Source of the DNA: Bacteroidia bacterium
Lineage (GTDB): Bacteria > Bacteroidota > Bacteroidia > Cytophagales > Cyclobacteriaceae
Assembly: GCA_025356795.1 (NCBI GenBank)
Contig: JANXRR010000310.1
Location: 1-6,772, forward strand
Length of the DNA stretch: 6,772 nt
Direction: 5' to 3'
Made by a program: the position numbers and the translations under genes. Below the pieces are notes generated by a model. It saw nothing but the letters and a program-made list of their open reading frames with translations. It had not been told where the DNA came from and ran no database searches. Within the stretch, counting starts at the first letter, position 1, and each line of letters starts with the position of its first letter. This document shows positions 1 to 6,772 of this stretch, in pieces.

Positions 1-351
1 CCCCTTTCCTATAACCCCGGCTTTGTCAGTAATATCTTCAAAATGAAAATTTCCTTTATTTAGATATAGTTTATTCTCTTCCATATTGAACGAGAAATAG
101 ATATCGAGGAGGCCATCATTATTGATGTCACCCAGCGCTACACCACCACCATTATAGAAATTGCGATAGGTGTATACGTTAAATTTACTGTCGAACGTAA
201 GTTTATTGGCAGCCTCAATACCACTTTCGGTACTATTAATTTTTTGAAATAAGGTCTGGGATTCTTTTCCGTGATCAGTACATCCAGAAAAAAATAATAA
301 TCCATTCAAAATGAGGAAAACAGAGAAATAGGAATTAATTAAATTTTTCAA
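1..351 (-). CDS. VCBS/FG-GAP repeat lipoprotein, N-terminal fragment (paralog of the 1113-aa gene)
   Basis: This is the first 117 codons of a gene that continues past the left edge of the window. No ATG lies near the 5' end. The best start is TTG at 351-349, 16 nt after the stop of the preceding gene, and it gives a good lipoprotein signal: KN after the start, a hydrophobic stretch, then a lipobox ending FFSGC at residue 24. ATT at 360 is a less likely alternative start. Mature residues from about 57 read YNGGGVALGDINNDGLLDIY, a DxNxDGxxD calcium loop of the FG-GAP/VCBS type, followed by NKLYLNKG and FEDITDKAG, typical of a propeller blade. A hand alignment with residues 40-120 of the protein encoded at 4287-946 gives about 45 identities in 81 positions, so the two are paralogs. 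By family it should be a large surface-anchored beta-propeller lipoprotein, perhaps also with an ASPIC/UnbV domain, but that part lies outside the window. Its ligand is unknown. Confidence 0.85.
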   Translation of the reverse strand, partial: MKNLINSYFSVFLILNGLLFFSGCTDHGKESQTLFQKINSTESGIEAANKLTFDSKFNVYTYRNFYNGGGVALGDINNDGLLDIYFSFNMEENKLYLNKGNFHFEDITDKAGVIGKG

Positions 352-367
352 AAATGAAATCGTTAGC

Positions 368-937
368 TTATTCGGTTGGCTTTGCTTTTGCCTTCTCTAT
401 TTTTTGATCTTCTACTTCAAGATCGGTAAATACTGCTTGAACAAACTGATCGTCTTTAATAAATAAATTAATTCTCCGCTTCCCATCCATTTTAGCGTAA
501 ATAGTGCCCATTGTTTTATGATTGACAATTTGGAATTCATTGCCATACCATTTTTTAAAAACCTTAACCATATCAATTAGCAATGAATCCGATTGAAACT
601 GTCTATTCCATGGAGCCCAAGCTTCATAAGTAAATGTAACGGGCATCTCATAGATTTTATCGTTCTCAAAGGATGGATAGAATCTCATTATAACTTTGCT
701 CTTCGTTTCATTAGTGAGTAAGTACTCGACACTTTGATTAGTGGGGCCATGTGTAAATAGTTTCTTCTGATTATAGGACGTGCACAAATCATAAAATGCC
801 TTTTTCTCCATCCCTAAAGAGAACCCTAAAAAAAGGCTGTCGTAATTTCTCCGAGTGTTTTTTTCTTTTAATTTATCACAGCTAATCAGTGAAGAAGAAA
901 TTACAACAACTAAACTAAAATAAATAAATCGATTCAT
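368..937 (-). CDS. Small lipoprotein of unknown function (189 aa)
   Basis: A complete gene with an ATG start and a TAA stop. The first 20 residues are a lipoprotein signal: MNRF, a hydrophobic core of Val, Ile and Ser, and a textbook lipobox LISC with the lipidated Cys at residue 20. The product should therefore be anchored to a membrane, and an outer-membrane or surface location is likely given its neighbours. The mature part is about 169 residues, rich in aromatic and charged residues, with one further Cys (LCTSY), a Trp-rich stretch (EAWAPWNRQF, about residues 105-114) and a Lys/Glu-rich tail. I see no repeats, calcium loops, catalytic motif or extra membrane segment. I do not recognise the family. 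The start lies 8 nt after the stop of the large VCBS gene, and the stop lies 16 nt before the second VCBS gene, so the three are very probably co-transcribed. An AAGG sits only about 2 nt before the ATG, too close to be a convincing ribosome binding site. A role linked to the two VCBS lipoproteins is inference from position only. Confidence 0.85.
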   Translation of the reverse strand: MNRFIYFSLVVVISSSLISCDKLKEKNTRRNYDSLFLGFSLGMEKKAFYDLCTSYNQKKLFTHGPTNQSVEYLLTNETKSKVIMRFYPSFENDKIYEMPVTFTYEAWAPWNRQFQSDSLLIDMVKVFKKWYGNEFQIVNHKTMGTIYAKMDGKRRINLFIKDDQFVQAVFTDLEVEDQKIEKAKAKPTE

Positions 938-945
938 ACCTTAGA

Positions 946-3900
946 TTAATACTTTAAAAATTCGAGTCTCTCATTATTCTTACCTAAAATCACCAAATGT
1001 CTACCTTTATAAGGTATAGAGCTTAAGCTACGGATTTCACCCTTTATCTTTACTCCAGATTTTTGCGAAGATAAGGCTTCGAAGTCTCCTTTTCCATTTC
1101 CTCTCAATAAAAGTCCGTAACTGGCATCATAAATTCCGGTTTCGGGCTTGGCTCTATATAAATTACCTCCCATTAAAATATCCAGATTACCATCTCCATC
1201 AAAATCGGAGACTAGTGATGCATAAATGGGAGCAACTTGCGCATTTAAAGGAAGCGTACTCTTTTCAAATGATTGCTTACCTGTATTTAACCAAAGTGAG
1301 GATTCAAAAGTAGTTGCTTTCAACACAATTGATTTTTCTCGTTGTTGAGGAGTAAACATTTCTTCTAATCCCTTTCCTTGGTAATCACGAAAGTGTAAGT
1401 ATTTCTTTTTTAATGAGGGTATCTGTGAAACAATATCCTGCCGAAGGGCCATGGGGTAACATTTTCCTTGATCATAATGAGTAAAGATATGGTCTATTGT
1501 TCCATTCTGATCAAAGTCGTTGATGTGCAATTCTATGGGTTCTTTTTCTGAAGCTTTAAATCTTGAATTTAACCCATGATTTCCGGCAAAAAAGTCGATG
1601 TACCCATCGTTGTTAAAATCACCAACTGAAATTGAATGATACCATCCATTTGTATTAGCTAACCCATACTCTTGAGTCTTATCTAAAAGCTTTCCTGAAA
1701 CATTGACAAATAATTTTAACGGCATCCATTCGCCTGCCACGAGCAAATCAGGGAATTTATCCCTATTAACATCAATCCATTTGCTATCGGTTATCAACCC
1801 TATCTTTGCAAGGCCAGGAGCTACCTCTAATGTAACATCAGTAAAATTCCCTCGTCCATCATTTTTCAAAATAAATCCAGAAGCGGGTATTCCGAAAAAA
1901 AAGGGAATCAATCGGGATCCCAGAAATAAGTCTTGATCACCGTCACCATCAAAATCTTCCGCGGAAACAGTAGCGGTACTTTCAAAACCATTTAAAATTT
2001 GATCACTCTTGGTAAACAATCCATTTCCTGAATTGATATAAAGTCTATCTAAAAGAGCTGCTGAACTGGAAGAAAACTCGTTACTACCGCTTGCTACATA
2101 CAAATCGAGTTTCTTATCACCGTTTGCATCAAAAAAGATACAATCAGTGTCTTCAGAATCTTTATCTTTTTCAATAAAGGGTTGCTTAGTTTTAACAAAA
2201 CCACCTGCTGTTGTTTGAATATAGAGCGCTCCAGCCTGCCCTTTCGCACCACCAACATAAAAATCTTCAAGCCCATCATTATTTACATCACTTGAGCAAG
2301 TGCATGGTCCTTCATTGGAAATCATGTTGTATAGAAGCCTGTCATTATCAAAATCGCTGAACTCATTTTCTTCATGCTTAAAATCAACTCCTTTAATTTT
2401 TATAGGAGAGAACACTTTAGCAGTAGCATACTCACTTGCAGAATATTTTGAAACTGTAGCATCTTTCTGATATAACTCAATTTGTCTGTCTGCCTCCACT
2501 TGTTTCAATATGCTTATTTTATCGTTTGGCCATTCCACCTTTATAGAATCTATTGAAGATCTTTCGCCTAGTCCAAACGATAATCGCGTATCTACTGTAG
2601 ACATAAACCCGCGCATGGGCGAAACTTCTTGATAAAGAATTCTACCCTGCATGAACAAGGTAACTTTTGTGCCTATAGAAAATGTATTTTTTCCTTCTCC
2701 ATTCAATTTCAAGGTTATCGTATGAGCGCTGGCTATTTGTTGCTTTGATCTATTCTCGTAAATAAAAGCAGGCATATTTATGTTATTAATTATCAAATCA
2801 AGATCTCCATCATTATCTAGATCTCCATAGGCAGAGCCATTTGAAAATGAAGGCTCACCAAGTCCCCATGTTTCGGCATTATTAGTAAAAGATAAATCCC
2901 CATTATTCTTAAACGCATAATTAGAAATTCTATTTGACGGTATTGAGTCGATTAATCTTTTGACTACATTCTTCTCTCTTCTTAAAATATCTCTAACAAA
3001 ATCGGGGTTGGCAATAAAATTCACATAGTCCTGATTAATCAAGTCCTTGTAAATACCATTAGCCACAAAAATATCTTTGAGGCCATCATTATCCATATCA
3101 AAAATTAAAGCTCCCCAGCTCCAATCGGTTGCCGCTACGCCAGCCAATCTTGATATTTCAGAGAAGGTTCCATCTCCATTATTCAATTGAAGTGCGTTGC
3201 GACTAAACTGCTGGAAGTATCCTTGATCAACACTGATTTTATGTTTATCCCAGGTTTCAAACTGGGAATTAGTTTTGAGTCTTTCGTCATGTTCGGGAAG
3301 CATCTCTGTTACAAAAATTTCGGGCAATCCATCATTATTAATATCGGCCATATCAGCACCCATTGATCCCATACTTATCTCGCGAAAATAATTCTCCAGC
3401 GACTCAGTAAATGTTCCATCATGATTGTTTACATATAGATAATCTCTTTCAAAGAAATCATTGGATACGTACATATCTTGCCAACCATCATTATTAACAT
3501 CACCTACCGTCACACCCAATCCAAATCCAATCTTACTACAGAATATACCTGCTGTTATAGTTACGTCAATAAATTTTCCGTCATCATTTCTTAATAGTTT
3601 ATTCCCACCATTAGCATCTGGAATTTTGCGTTGATCTTTTTGCAAATCGAACGCCCCTACGGAACGAATGGAATTATTTAACAGATAACAATCGAGATCC
3701 CCATCCTTATCAAAATCAAAAAAGGCAGCGTGGATTGATAACCCAGTGAAATCAAGATTATATTCCTTTGCGCTTTCCGTAAAAGTTAAATTTCCTTGAT
3801 TGATAAATAATTCGTTTGACCTTTTGATTCCTTCAGGGGGGCCTGATTTACATAGATAAATATCAAGCAAACCATCTGAGTTAATGTCTACAACACTTAC

Positions 3901-4287
3901 TCCAGTGGTCCAAACATTTTTGGTTTGAAGTCCTGCTTTTTCGGTAATATCTTGGAATTGAAACGCTCCCTTATTAAGATAAAGCTTATTTGAAACTTGA
4001 TTTCCAGCAAAGAATATATCGAGCAAGCCATCATTATTAAAATCGCCCAAGCCCACACCCCCTCCATTGTAAAAGCTTTTAAACGTATATGGGTTTAATG
4101 TTTCTGTGTAGATAAGGTCATTTGAAAAGTTAATCCCTGTTGTATTTTGTTCTTTTAATGTAAAAAGAGAATCAACCCGCTCAACTGCTGTCTTGCACGA
4201 AGTGCTTAAACAAGCTAGAACTAATATACAAAACCTCAAGTCCCTCACGCTGAATAAAGATGTATCAAAAGTAAAAGTAAATTTCAA
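946..4287 (-). CDS. Large FG-GAP/VCBS repeat lipoprotein with central ASPIC/UnbV domain (1113 aa)
   Basis: A complete gene. The N-terminus has a hydrophobic segment (about residues 19-30) ending in Cys26 (VLAC) or Cys31 (STSC), a lipoprotein signal although the lipobox is not canonical. The protein carries 14 DxDxDGxxD-type calcium loops, at residues 82, 134, 191, 263, 315, 397, 489 and then 667, 720, 778, 839, 890, 924, 1028. Between the two sets, at about 535-605, is an ASPIC/UnbV domain, with GTKVTLF, MRGFMSTVDTRLSFGLGE and VEWPND as recognisable signatures. The natural reading is two seven-bladed beta-propellers joined by the ASPIC module. Loops 5, 9, 11 and 13 are slightly degenerate (final Glu, Lys for Gly, Lys for Gly, and Asn for Asp). 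Helical inserts appear near 324-380, 406-460 and 935-985. Proteins of this size and layout are common near susCD pairs in Bacteroidota, where their function is not established; ligand binding or adhesion at the cell surface is inference. The start is TTG at 4287, since no in-frame ATG exists back to the stop at 4308. GTG at 4248 or TTG at 4239 would shorten an unusually long N-region. Confidence 0.9.
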   Translation of the reverse strand: MKFTFTFDTSLFSVRDLRFCILVLACLSTSCKTAVERVDSLFTLKEQNTTGINFSNDLIYTETLNPYTFKSFYNGGGVGLGDFNNDGLLDIFFAGNQVSNKLYLNKGAFQFQDITEKAGLQTKNVWTTGVSVVDINSDGLLDIYLCKSGPPEGIKRSNELFINQGNLTFTESAKEYNLDFTGLSIHAAFFDFDKDGDLDCYLLNNSIRSVGAFDLQKDQRKIPDANGGNKLLRNDDGKFIDVTITAGIFCSKIGFGLGVTVGDVNNDGWQDMYVSNDFFERDYLYVNNHDGTFTESLENYFREISMGSMGADMADINNDGLPEIFVTEMLPEHDERLKTNSQFETWDKHKISVDQGYFQQFSRNALQLNNGDGTFSEISRLAGVAATDWSWGALIFDMDNDGLKDIFVANGIYKDLINQDYVNFIANPDFVRDILRREKNVVKRLIDSIPSNRISNYAFKNNGDLSFTNNAETWGLGEPSFSNGSAYGDLDNDGDLDLIINNINMPAFIYENRSKQQIASAHTITLKLNGEGKNTFSIGTKVTLFMQGRILYQEVSPMRGFMSTVDTRLSFGLGERSSIDSIKVEWPNDKISILKQVEADRQIELYQKDATVSKYSASEYATAKVFSPIKIKGVDFKHEENEFSDFDNDRLLYNMISNEGPCTCSSDVNNDGLEDFYVGGAKGQAGALYIQTTAGGFVKTKQPFIEKDKDSEDTDCIFFDANGDKKLDLYVASGSNEFSSSSAALLDRLYINSGNGLFTKSDQILNGFESTATVSAEDFDGDGDQDLFLGSRLIPFFFGIPASGFILKNDGRGNFTDVTLEVAPGLAKIGLITDSKWIDVNRDKFPDLLVAGEWMPLKLFVNVSGKLLDKTQEYGLANTNGWYHSISVGDFNNDGYIDFFAGNHGLNSRFKASEKEPIELHINDFDQNGTIDHIFTHYDQGKCYPMALRQDIVSQIPSLKKKYLHFRDYQGKGLEEMFTPQQREKSIVLKATTFESSLWLNTGKQSFEKSTLPLNAQVAPIYASLVSDFDGDGNLDILMGGNLYRAKPETGIYDASYGLLLRGNGKGDFEALSSQKSGVKIKGEIRSLSSIPYKGRHLVILGKNNERLEFLKY

Positions 4288-4307
4288 TGAAATAAATAAT
4301 AGGGTTC

Positions 4308-4338
4308 AAAAAAAAAGGCTGCCTTTACAAGACAGCCT
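4308..4338 (-). terminator. Rho-independent terminator/attenuator after the SusD gene
   Basis: Read on the minus strand, AGGCTGTC (4338-4331), loop TTGTAAA (4330-4324) and GGCAGCCT (4323-4316) form an 8-bp stem with one G-U pair and a 7-nt loop, followed directly by eight more T (4315-4308). This is the classic intrinsic terminator form. It begins 24 nt past the SusD stop and ends 20 nt before the TTG start of the VCBS gene. On the plus strand the same stem is followed by CTTTTTT, so it could also stop antisense transcription, although no plus-strand gene is present. Confidence 0.85.
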
Positions 4339-4362
4339 CTTTTTTATAATTCCTTGTCTAAA

Positions 4363-5997
4363 TTAATAACCAGGATTTTGAACTAACTTTTTGTTAGCAT
4401 CTAATTGTTGCTTAGGAATTGGAAAAAGAGCAAGAGTTGCTTTACCATCAGCGGCAGTTTTAAAGCCATACTTGTTTCCAAATGTACCAAAACGAACCAT
4501 GTCTTGTCTACGTGTTAATTCTGCAAACATCTCTCTTCCACGTTCAGCCATAAGGTTATCAGAAGTAAGAGATGTGAAAGCTGTAACTTTTGCACGGCTT
4601 CTTACCTGATTTACCAAAGCAAGGGCTTCAGAACTAGAATTTGATAATCTCCACAAAGCTTCTGCTCTTGTCAAAAGAATATCTGAGTAGCGAAGAATAA
4701 CAAAGTCATTGCTCATGTTAGGGGTTCCGCCTACTTCATAGGCATATTTACCAATACGGGCACCACTTTGTCTCCAAGCATCAGGACCTAATTGATTAAT
4801 CTTAGGAGTAAAAATCAAACCTGAACCATCTGGATCGGGCTGCTTTGTTGTAGGTCCTTCAAAACCTGGGTCTTGTGCTTGTGTTCCGTCAGCTTTATAT
4901 TGAGGGCCAACAACAAAATTAGTTAAACGAGCATCTACAGTTCCCATATCATCAGATACCTTATCCTTATTAGCGTCTTTAGTTAAGCCTAACCAAACGG
5001 GACCTTGAGGGCCAGGATTTTGTGCAGGGTCAACATATGAATTGTAGAACTCCTCCACTACTTGATAACCATTCCAAGGCTGAGCTGTGAATTTATAAAC
5101 ATCTTGGCTAGCATAATGCAGTGTCATCATTGGCCAATTGAATCCACCTGCGAAAACCTTATCATAAGGAAATACAAAAATGTTTTCATTAGAACCTGCA
5201 TTGTTTACTGCAAAGTTGTCAGCATAGCTTCCTTCTAAGCCATACTTACCACCATCAATAACCGCTTTTGCATCGTCAGCAGCTTTTTGCCATTGAGGTG
5301 TGCCAGTGTAAACACCAGCATTTAAATACATTTTGGAGCGTAGCGCTAGAGCAGCCCACTTAGTCATTCTACCATAAGTGGAAGCATCTTTAACCGTAGG
5401 AAGCAATGGAATAACAGCTGTTAACTCACTTTCTACAAAAGTGTATATCTGTTGACGAGTTGAATTTGCTGGTGGCTCTGCTGATTTAAAATCAATAACA
5501 AGTGGAGCATTTCCAAAACCATCCATAATCCAATAATACCAAAGGGCACGCACGGCACGTAATTCTGCAATAAATGCATCAGCATCTTTATTACCTCCCG
5601 CCTTTAATCCTTCAAATTGCGCAATTAGTCGGTTACATGTATTTACACCACCATACATAAAGCCCCAGGCATTGTTAAAGAAACCATTGTCTGAAGTAAA
5701 AGTATGTAAGTGCAATTGCTGTAGAACTCCACCATCATACCAGTCACCACCTTTGGTAGTGATTACTAGTTCATCGGATGTTAACTCATTAATTGACCAT
5801 AAGTTGGAGTGATTACCTAAGCCTCCGAAATTGGAGTATGCTTGCCCAAGGGCAGCGATAAACTCATCGTTCGTCTTGAAAAAGTTGTCGGCAGTTACCC
5901 TGTCATACAACTTTTCATTCAGATCGGTACATGAAAAGGTAAGGAAGGATATCCCTAACCCAATCGCCATAAATTTTTTATAAAATGTCTTTTTCAT
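4363..5997 (-). CDS. SusD/RagB-family outer-membrane nutrient-binding lipoprotein (544 aa)
   Basis: This is the surface lipoprotein that sits as a lid on its partner SusC channel, binds the ligand and passes it to the pore. It is complete and of normal family length. Residues 1-23 form a lipoprotein signal (MKKTFYKK, hydrophobic core, lipobox TFSC, Cys23). SusD hallmarks appear in order: the N-terminal segment LNEKLYDRVTADNFFKT (about 27-43); ELRAVRALWYYW with DGFGNAP (145-165), the TPR-like core signature; RYSDILLTRAEALWR (436-450); ALALVNQVRSRAK (458-470); ERGREMFAELTRRQDMVRFG (485-504); and the terminal FPIPKQQLDANKKLVQNPGY (525-544). These match an N-terminal SusD-like domain followed by the C-terminal SusD/RagB domain. 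The ATG at 5997 is supported by AAAGGA 8 nt upstream. The gene follows the SusC stop by 18 nt, the normal paired order, and is followed by a terminator. The ligand-binding insertions of SusD proteins vary too much to read the substrate from sequence; a glycan is usual, but peptides and other ligands occur. Confidence 0.97.
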   Translation of the reverse strand: MKKTFYKKFMAIGLGISFLTFSCTDLNEKLYDRVTADNFFKTNDEFIAALGQAYSNFGGLGNHSNLWSINELTSDELVITTKGGDWYDGGVLQQLHLHTFTSDNGFFNNAWGFMYGGVNTCNRLIAQFEGLKAGGNKDADAFIAELRAVRALWYYWIMDGFGNAPLVIDFKSAEPPANSTRQQIYTFVESELTAVIPLLPTVKDASTYGRMTKWAALALRSKMYLNAGVYTGTPQWQKAADDAKAVIDGGKYGLEGSYADNFAVNNAGSNENIFVFPYDKVFAGGFNWPMMTLHYASQDVYKFTAQPWNGYQVVEEFYNSYVDPAQNPGPQGPVWLGLTKDANKDKVSDDMGTVDARLTNFVVGPQYKADGTQAQDPGFEGPTTKQPDPDGSGLIFTPKINQLGPDAWRQSGARIGKYAYEVGGTPNMSNDFVILRYSDILLTRAEALWRLSNSSSEALALVNQVRSRAKVTAFTSLTSDNLMAERGREMFAELTRRQDMVRFGTFGNKYGFKTAADGKATLALFPIPKQQLDANKKLVQNPGY

Positions 5998-6005
5998 ATT
6001 GTTAA

Positions 6006-6011
6006 TCCTTT
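6006..6011 (-). promoter_or_regulatory. Shine-Dalgarno site of the SusD gene
   Basis: The minus strand reads AAAGGA here, 8 nt before the ATG at 5997, in the short gap after the SusC stop. It fixes the SusD start and is the only well-placed ribosome binding site I can see in the window. The other genes lack a convincing one, as is common in Bacteroidota. Confidence 0.7.
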
Positions 6012-6015
6012 GTTT

Positions 6016-6772
6016 TTAAAAACCAAGATTTAATCCAAATGTTACAGTTCTTGTAGTGAAGTAAGTAGTTCTTCTTTCAATACCTCCAGCAAGACCATCT
6101 GGTATTCCATTAATAAGATTTTCACTATCTCCAAATCGTTCAGTAGGATCAACTCCGGTATAATTTGTTATAGTAAACAAGTTTTGACCAGAAGCAAATA
6201 TTCTAAAGTTACGAATTGGCGAACCAGCCTTCATCTTAAAATTATAACCTAAAGATGCATTATTTAAACGCAAGTAAGTTGCCTTTTCCACATGATAGCT
6301 GTTTACCGCAGCCTTAGTCACGCTAGGATCATAAAACTTAGTTTTCACAATGTTATAATTCCCAACGGTGGTAGACTCATTGTTCTCATAGAAAGCTCTA
6401 TAGCTGTTCAACAAATCATGACCAAAAGAACCATTTAGGAAAATGCTTAAATCAAATTGCTTGTAGGTAAAGGAGTTGGTGAATCCAACAGTTGCTTTTG
6501 GCATTCCATTACCTATTACAGCACGATGAGCATCATCACTTCCCGCAGTATTTCCATCACCAAGAATATCTTTGAATTTATAAGTTCCATCTGCATTCAC
6601 CCCATCATATACAGCACCCCAAAGTTGTCCGAGCGGATCACCTTGCTTTACACGAACCACTTGGAATGCGTTTTGACCAGGAGAGCCCATGCCGGCACGG
6701 TAAAGAACTCCACCTTCACCAAAACTTAGACTGCCAGAAGTTAAGCTAACTACTTTTGTAGCATAAGTGGCA
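6016..6772 (-). CDS. SusC/RagA-family TonB-dependent outer-membrane receptor, C-terminal fragment
   Basis: The frame is open from the right edge of the window to TAA at 6018-6016, giving the last 251 residues of a protein that normally has about 1000. An internal Met at 6690 is not the start, because 27 further in-frame codons precede it, including TSGSLSFGEGGVLYRAG. SusC C-terminal signatures follow in order: VKQGDPLGQLWGAVYDGV; GNGMPKATVGFTNSFTYKQF with DLSIFLNGSFGHDLLN; HVEKATYLRLNNASLGYNF; FASGQNLFTITNYTGVDPT; and the closing strand TTRTVTFGLNLGF with its terminal Phe, the usual signal for barrel insertion by the BAM complex. The product is the 22-stranded barrel that imports a ligand across the outer membrane using TonB/ExbBD energy, paired with the SusD encoded 18 nt downstream. 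The plug, the TonB box and any N-terminal carboxypeptidase-like or signalling domain lie outside the window, so regulation through an anti-sigma factor cannot be judged. Confidence 0.96.
   Translation of the reverse strand, partial: ATYATKVVSLTSGSLSFGEGGVLYRAGMGSPGQNAFQVVRVKQGDPLGQLWGAVYDGVNADGTYKFKDILGDGNTAGSDDAHRAVIGNGMPKATVGFTNSFTYKQFDLSIFLNGSFGHDLLNSYRAFYENNESTTVGNYNIVKTKFYDPSVTKAAVNSYHVEKATYLRLNNASLGYNFKMKAGSPIRNFRIFASGQNLFTITNYTGVDPTERFGDSENLINGIPDGLAGGIERRTTYFTTRTVTFGLNLGF

Noticed and set aside
343..355. AT palindrome ATTTTTGAAAAAT around the TTG start of the left-edge gene
   Set aside because: The centre is a single base, so it cannot fold as an RNA hairpin, and such a palindrome is expected by chance in AT-rich DNA. 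A repressor site cannot be supported from one copy.
1703..1936. Open frame of 77 codons on the plus strand
   Set aside because: It lies wholly antisense inside the VCBS gene, has no signal or domain, and its composition is that of a reverse-strand shadow.
2094..2279. Open frame of 61 codons on the minus strand
   Set aside because: It overlaps the 1113-aa gene in another frame, whose calcium-loop motifs show which frame is real.
112..4040. Recurrent CCATCATTATT considered as a CRISPR or regulatory repeat
   Set aside because: Spacing is irregular, copies are always in the same codon phase, and each falls in a calcium-loop codon set, so coding constraint explains it.
946..4287. Reading the FG-GAP repeats as an integrin-like, RTX toxin or RNA-binding protein
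   Set aside because: The loops are of the general FG-GAP/VCBS calcium type. There is no RTX nonapeptide array, toxin domain or type I or type IX C-terminal signal visible, and the RNA-binding name sometimes given to ASPIC/UnbV proteins has no support in this sequence.
4288..4310. TTTG after the T-tract followed by TATTATTT, resembling a Bacteroidota promoter
   Set aside because: The second element does not match TAnnTTTG, and a start site would fall inside or past the start codon.
4391..4609. Open frame of 72 codons on the plus strand
   Set aside because: It is antisense to the strongly conserved C-terminus of SusD.
6457..6729. Open frame of 90 codons on the plus strand
   Set aside because: It is antisense to the SusC barrel, whose motifs are unambiguous.

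Overview
This window looks like chromosomal DNA from a member of the Bacteroidota, most likely an environmental lineage of the Cytophagales type. The evidence is a SusC/SusD pair, a run of lipoprotein genes, AT-rich DNA and mostly weak or absent Shine-Dalgarno sites. The finer taxonomic placement is inference. All five genes lie on the minus strand, so transcription runs from high to low coordinates, and almost the whole window is coding.

In order of transcription:
(1) 6772-6016 is the C-terminal 251 residues of a SusC/RagA-type TonB-dependent outer-membrane receptor, cut by the window edge.
(2) 5997-4363 is a complete SusD/RagB-type surface lipoprotein of 544 aa. It follows the receptor by 18 nt and has a clear ribosome binding site.
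(3) 4338-4308 is a strong hairpin plus T-tract, an intrinsic terminator or attenuator.
(4) 4287-946 is a large lipoprotein of 1113 aa with FG-GAP/VCBS repeats. It has seven calcium-loop motifs, a central ASPIC/UnbV domain, then seven more loops.
(5) 937-368 is a small 189-aa lipoprotein of unknown function, 8 nt downstream.
(6) 351-1 is the N-terminal 117 residues of a second VCBS-repeat lipoprotein. It is clearly paralogous to the 1113-aa protein and runs off the window.

Taken together this is a surface nutrient-acquisition locus. SusC would be the energised outer-membrane pore and SusD the lid that captures the ligand. The downstream lipoproteins are plausible accessory surface factors, perhaps for ligand binding or adhesion, but no residue in the window identifies the ligand. 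No glycoside hydrolase, sulfatase, peptidase, sigma/anti-sigma pair or two-component regulator is visible, so the substrate class cannot be named.

The less ordinary points are: two paralogous propeller lipoproteins flanking an unrecognised small lipoprotein; TTG as the best start for both paralogs with the same flanking sequence; the symmetric 7 + ASPIC + 7 layout; and a terminator that separates susCD from the accessory genes with no evident new promoter. I see no mobile element, CRISPR array, tRNA or rRNA, and no intergenic gap longer than 75 bases.
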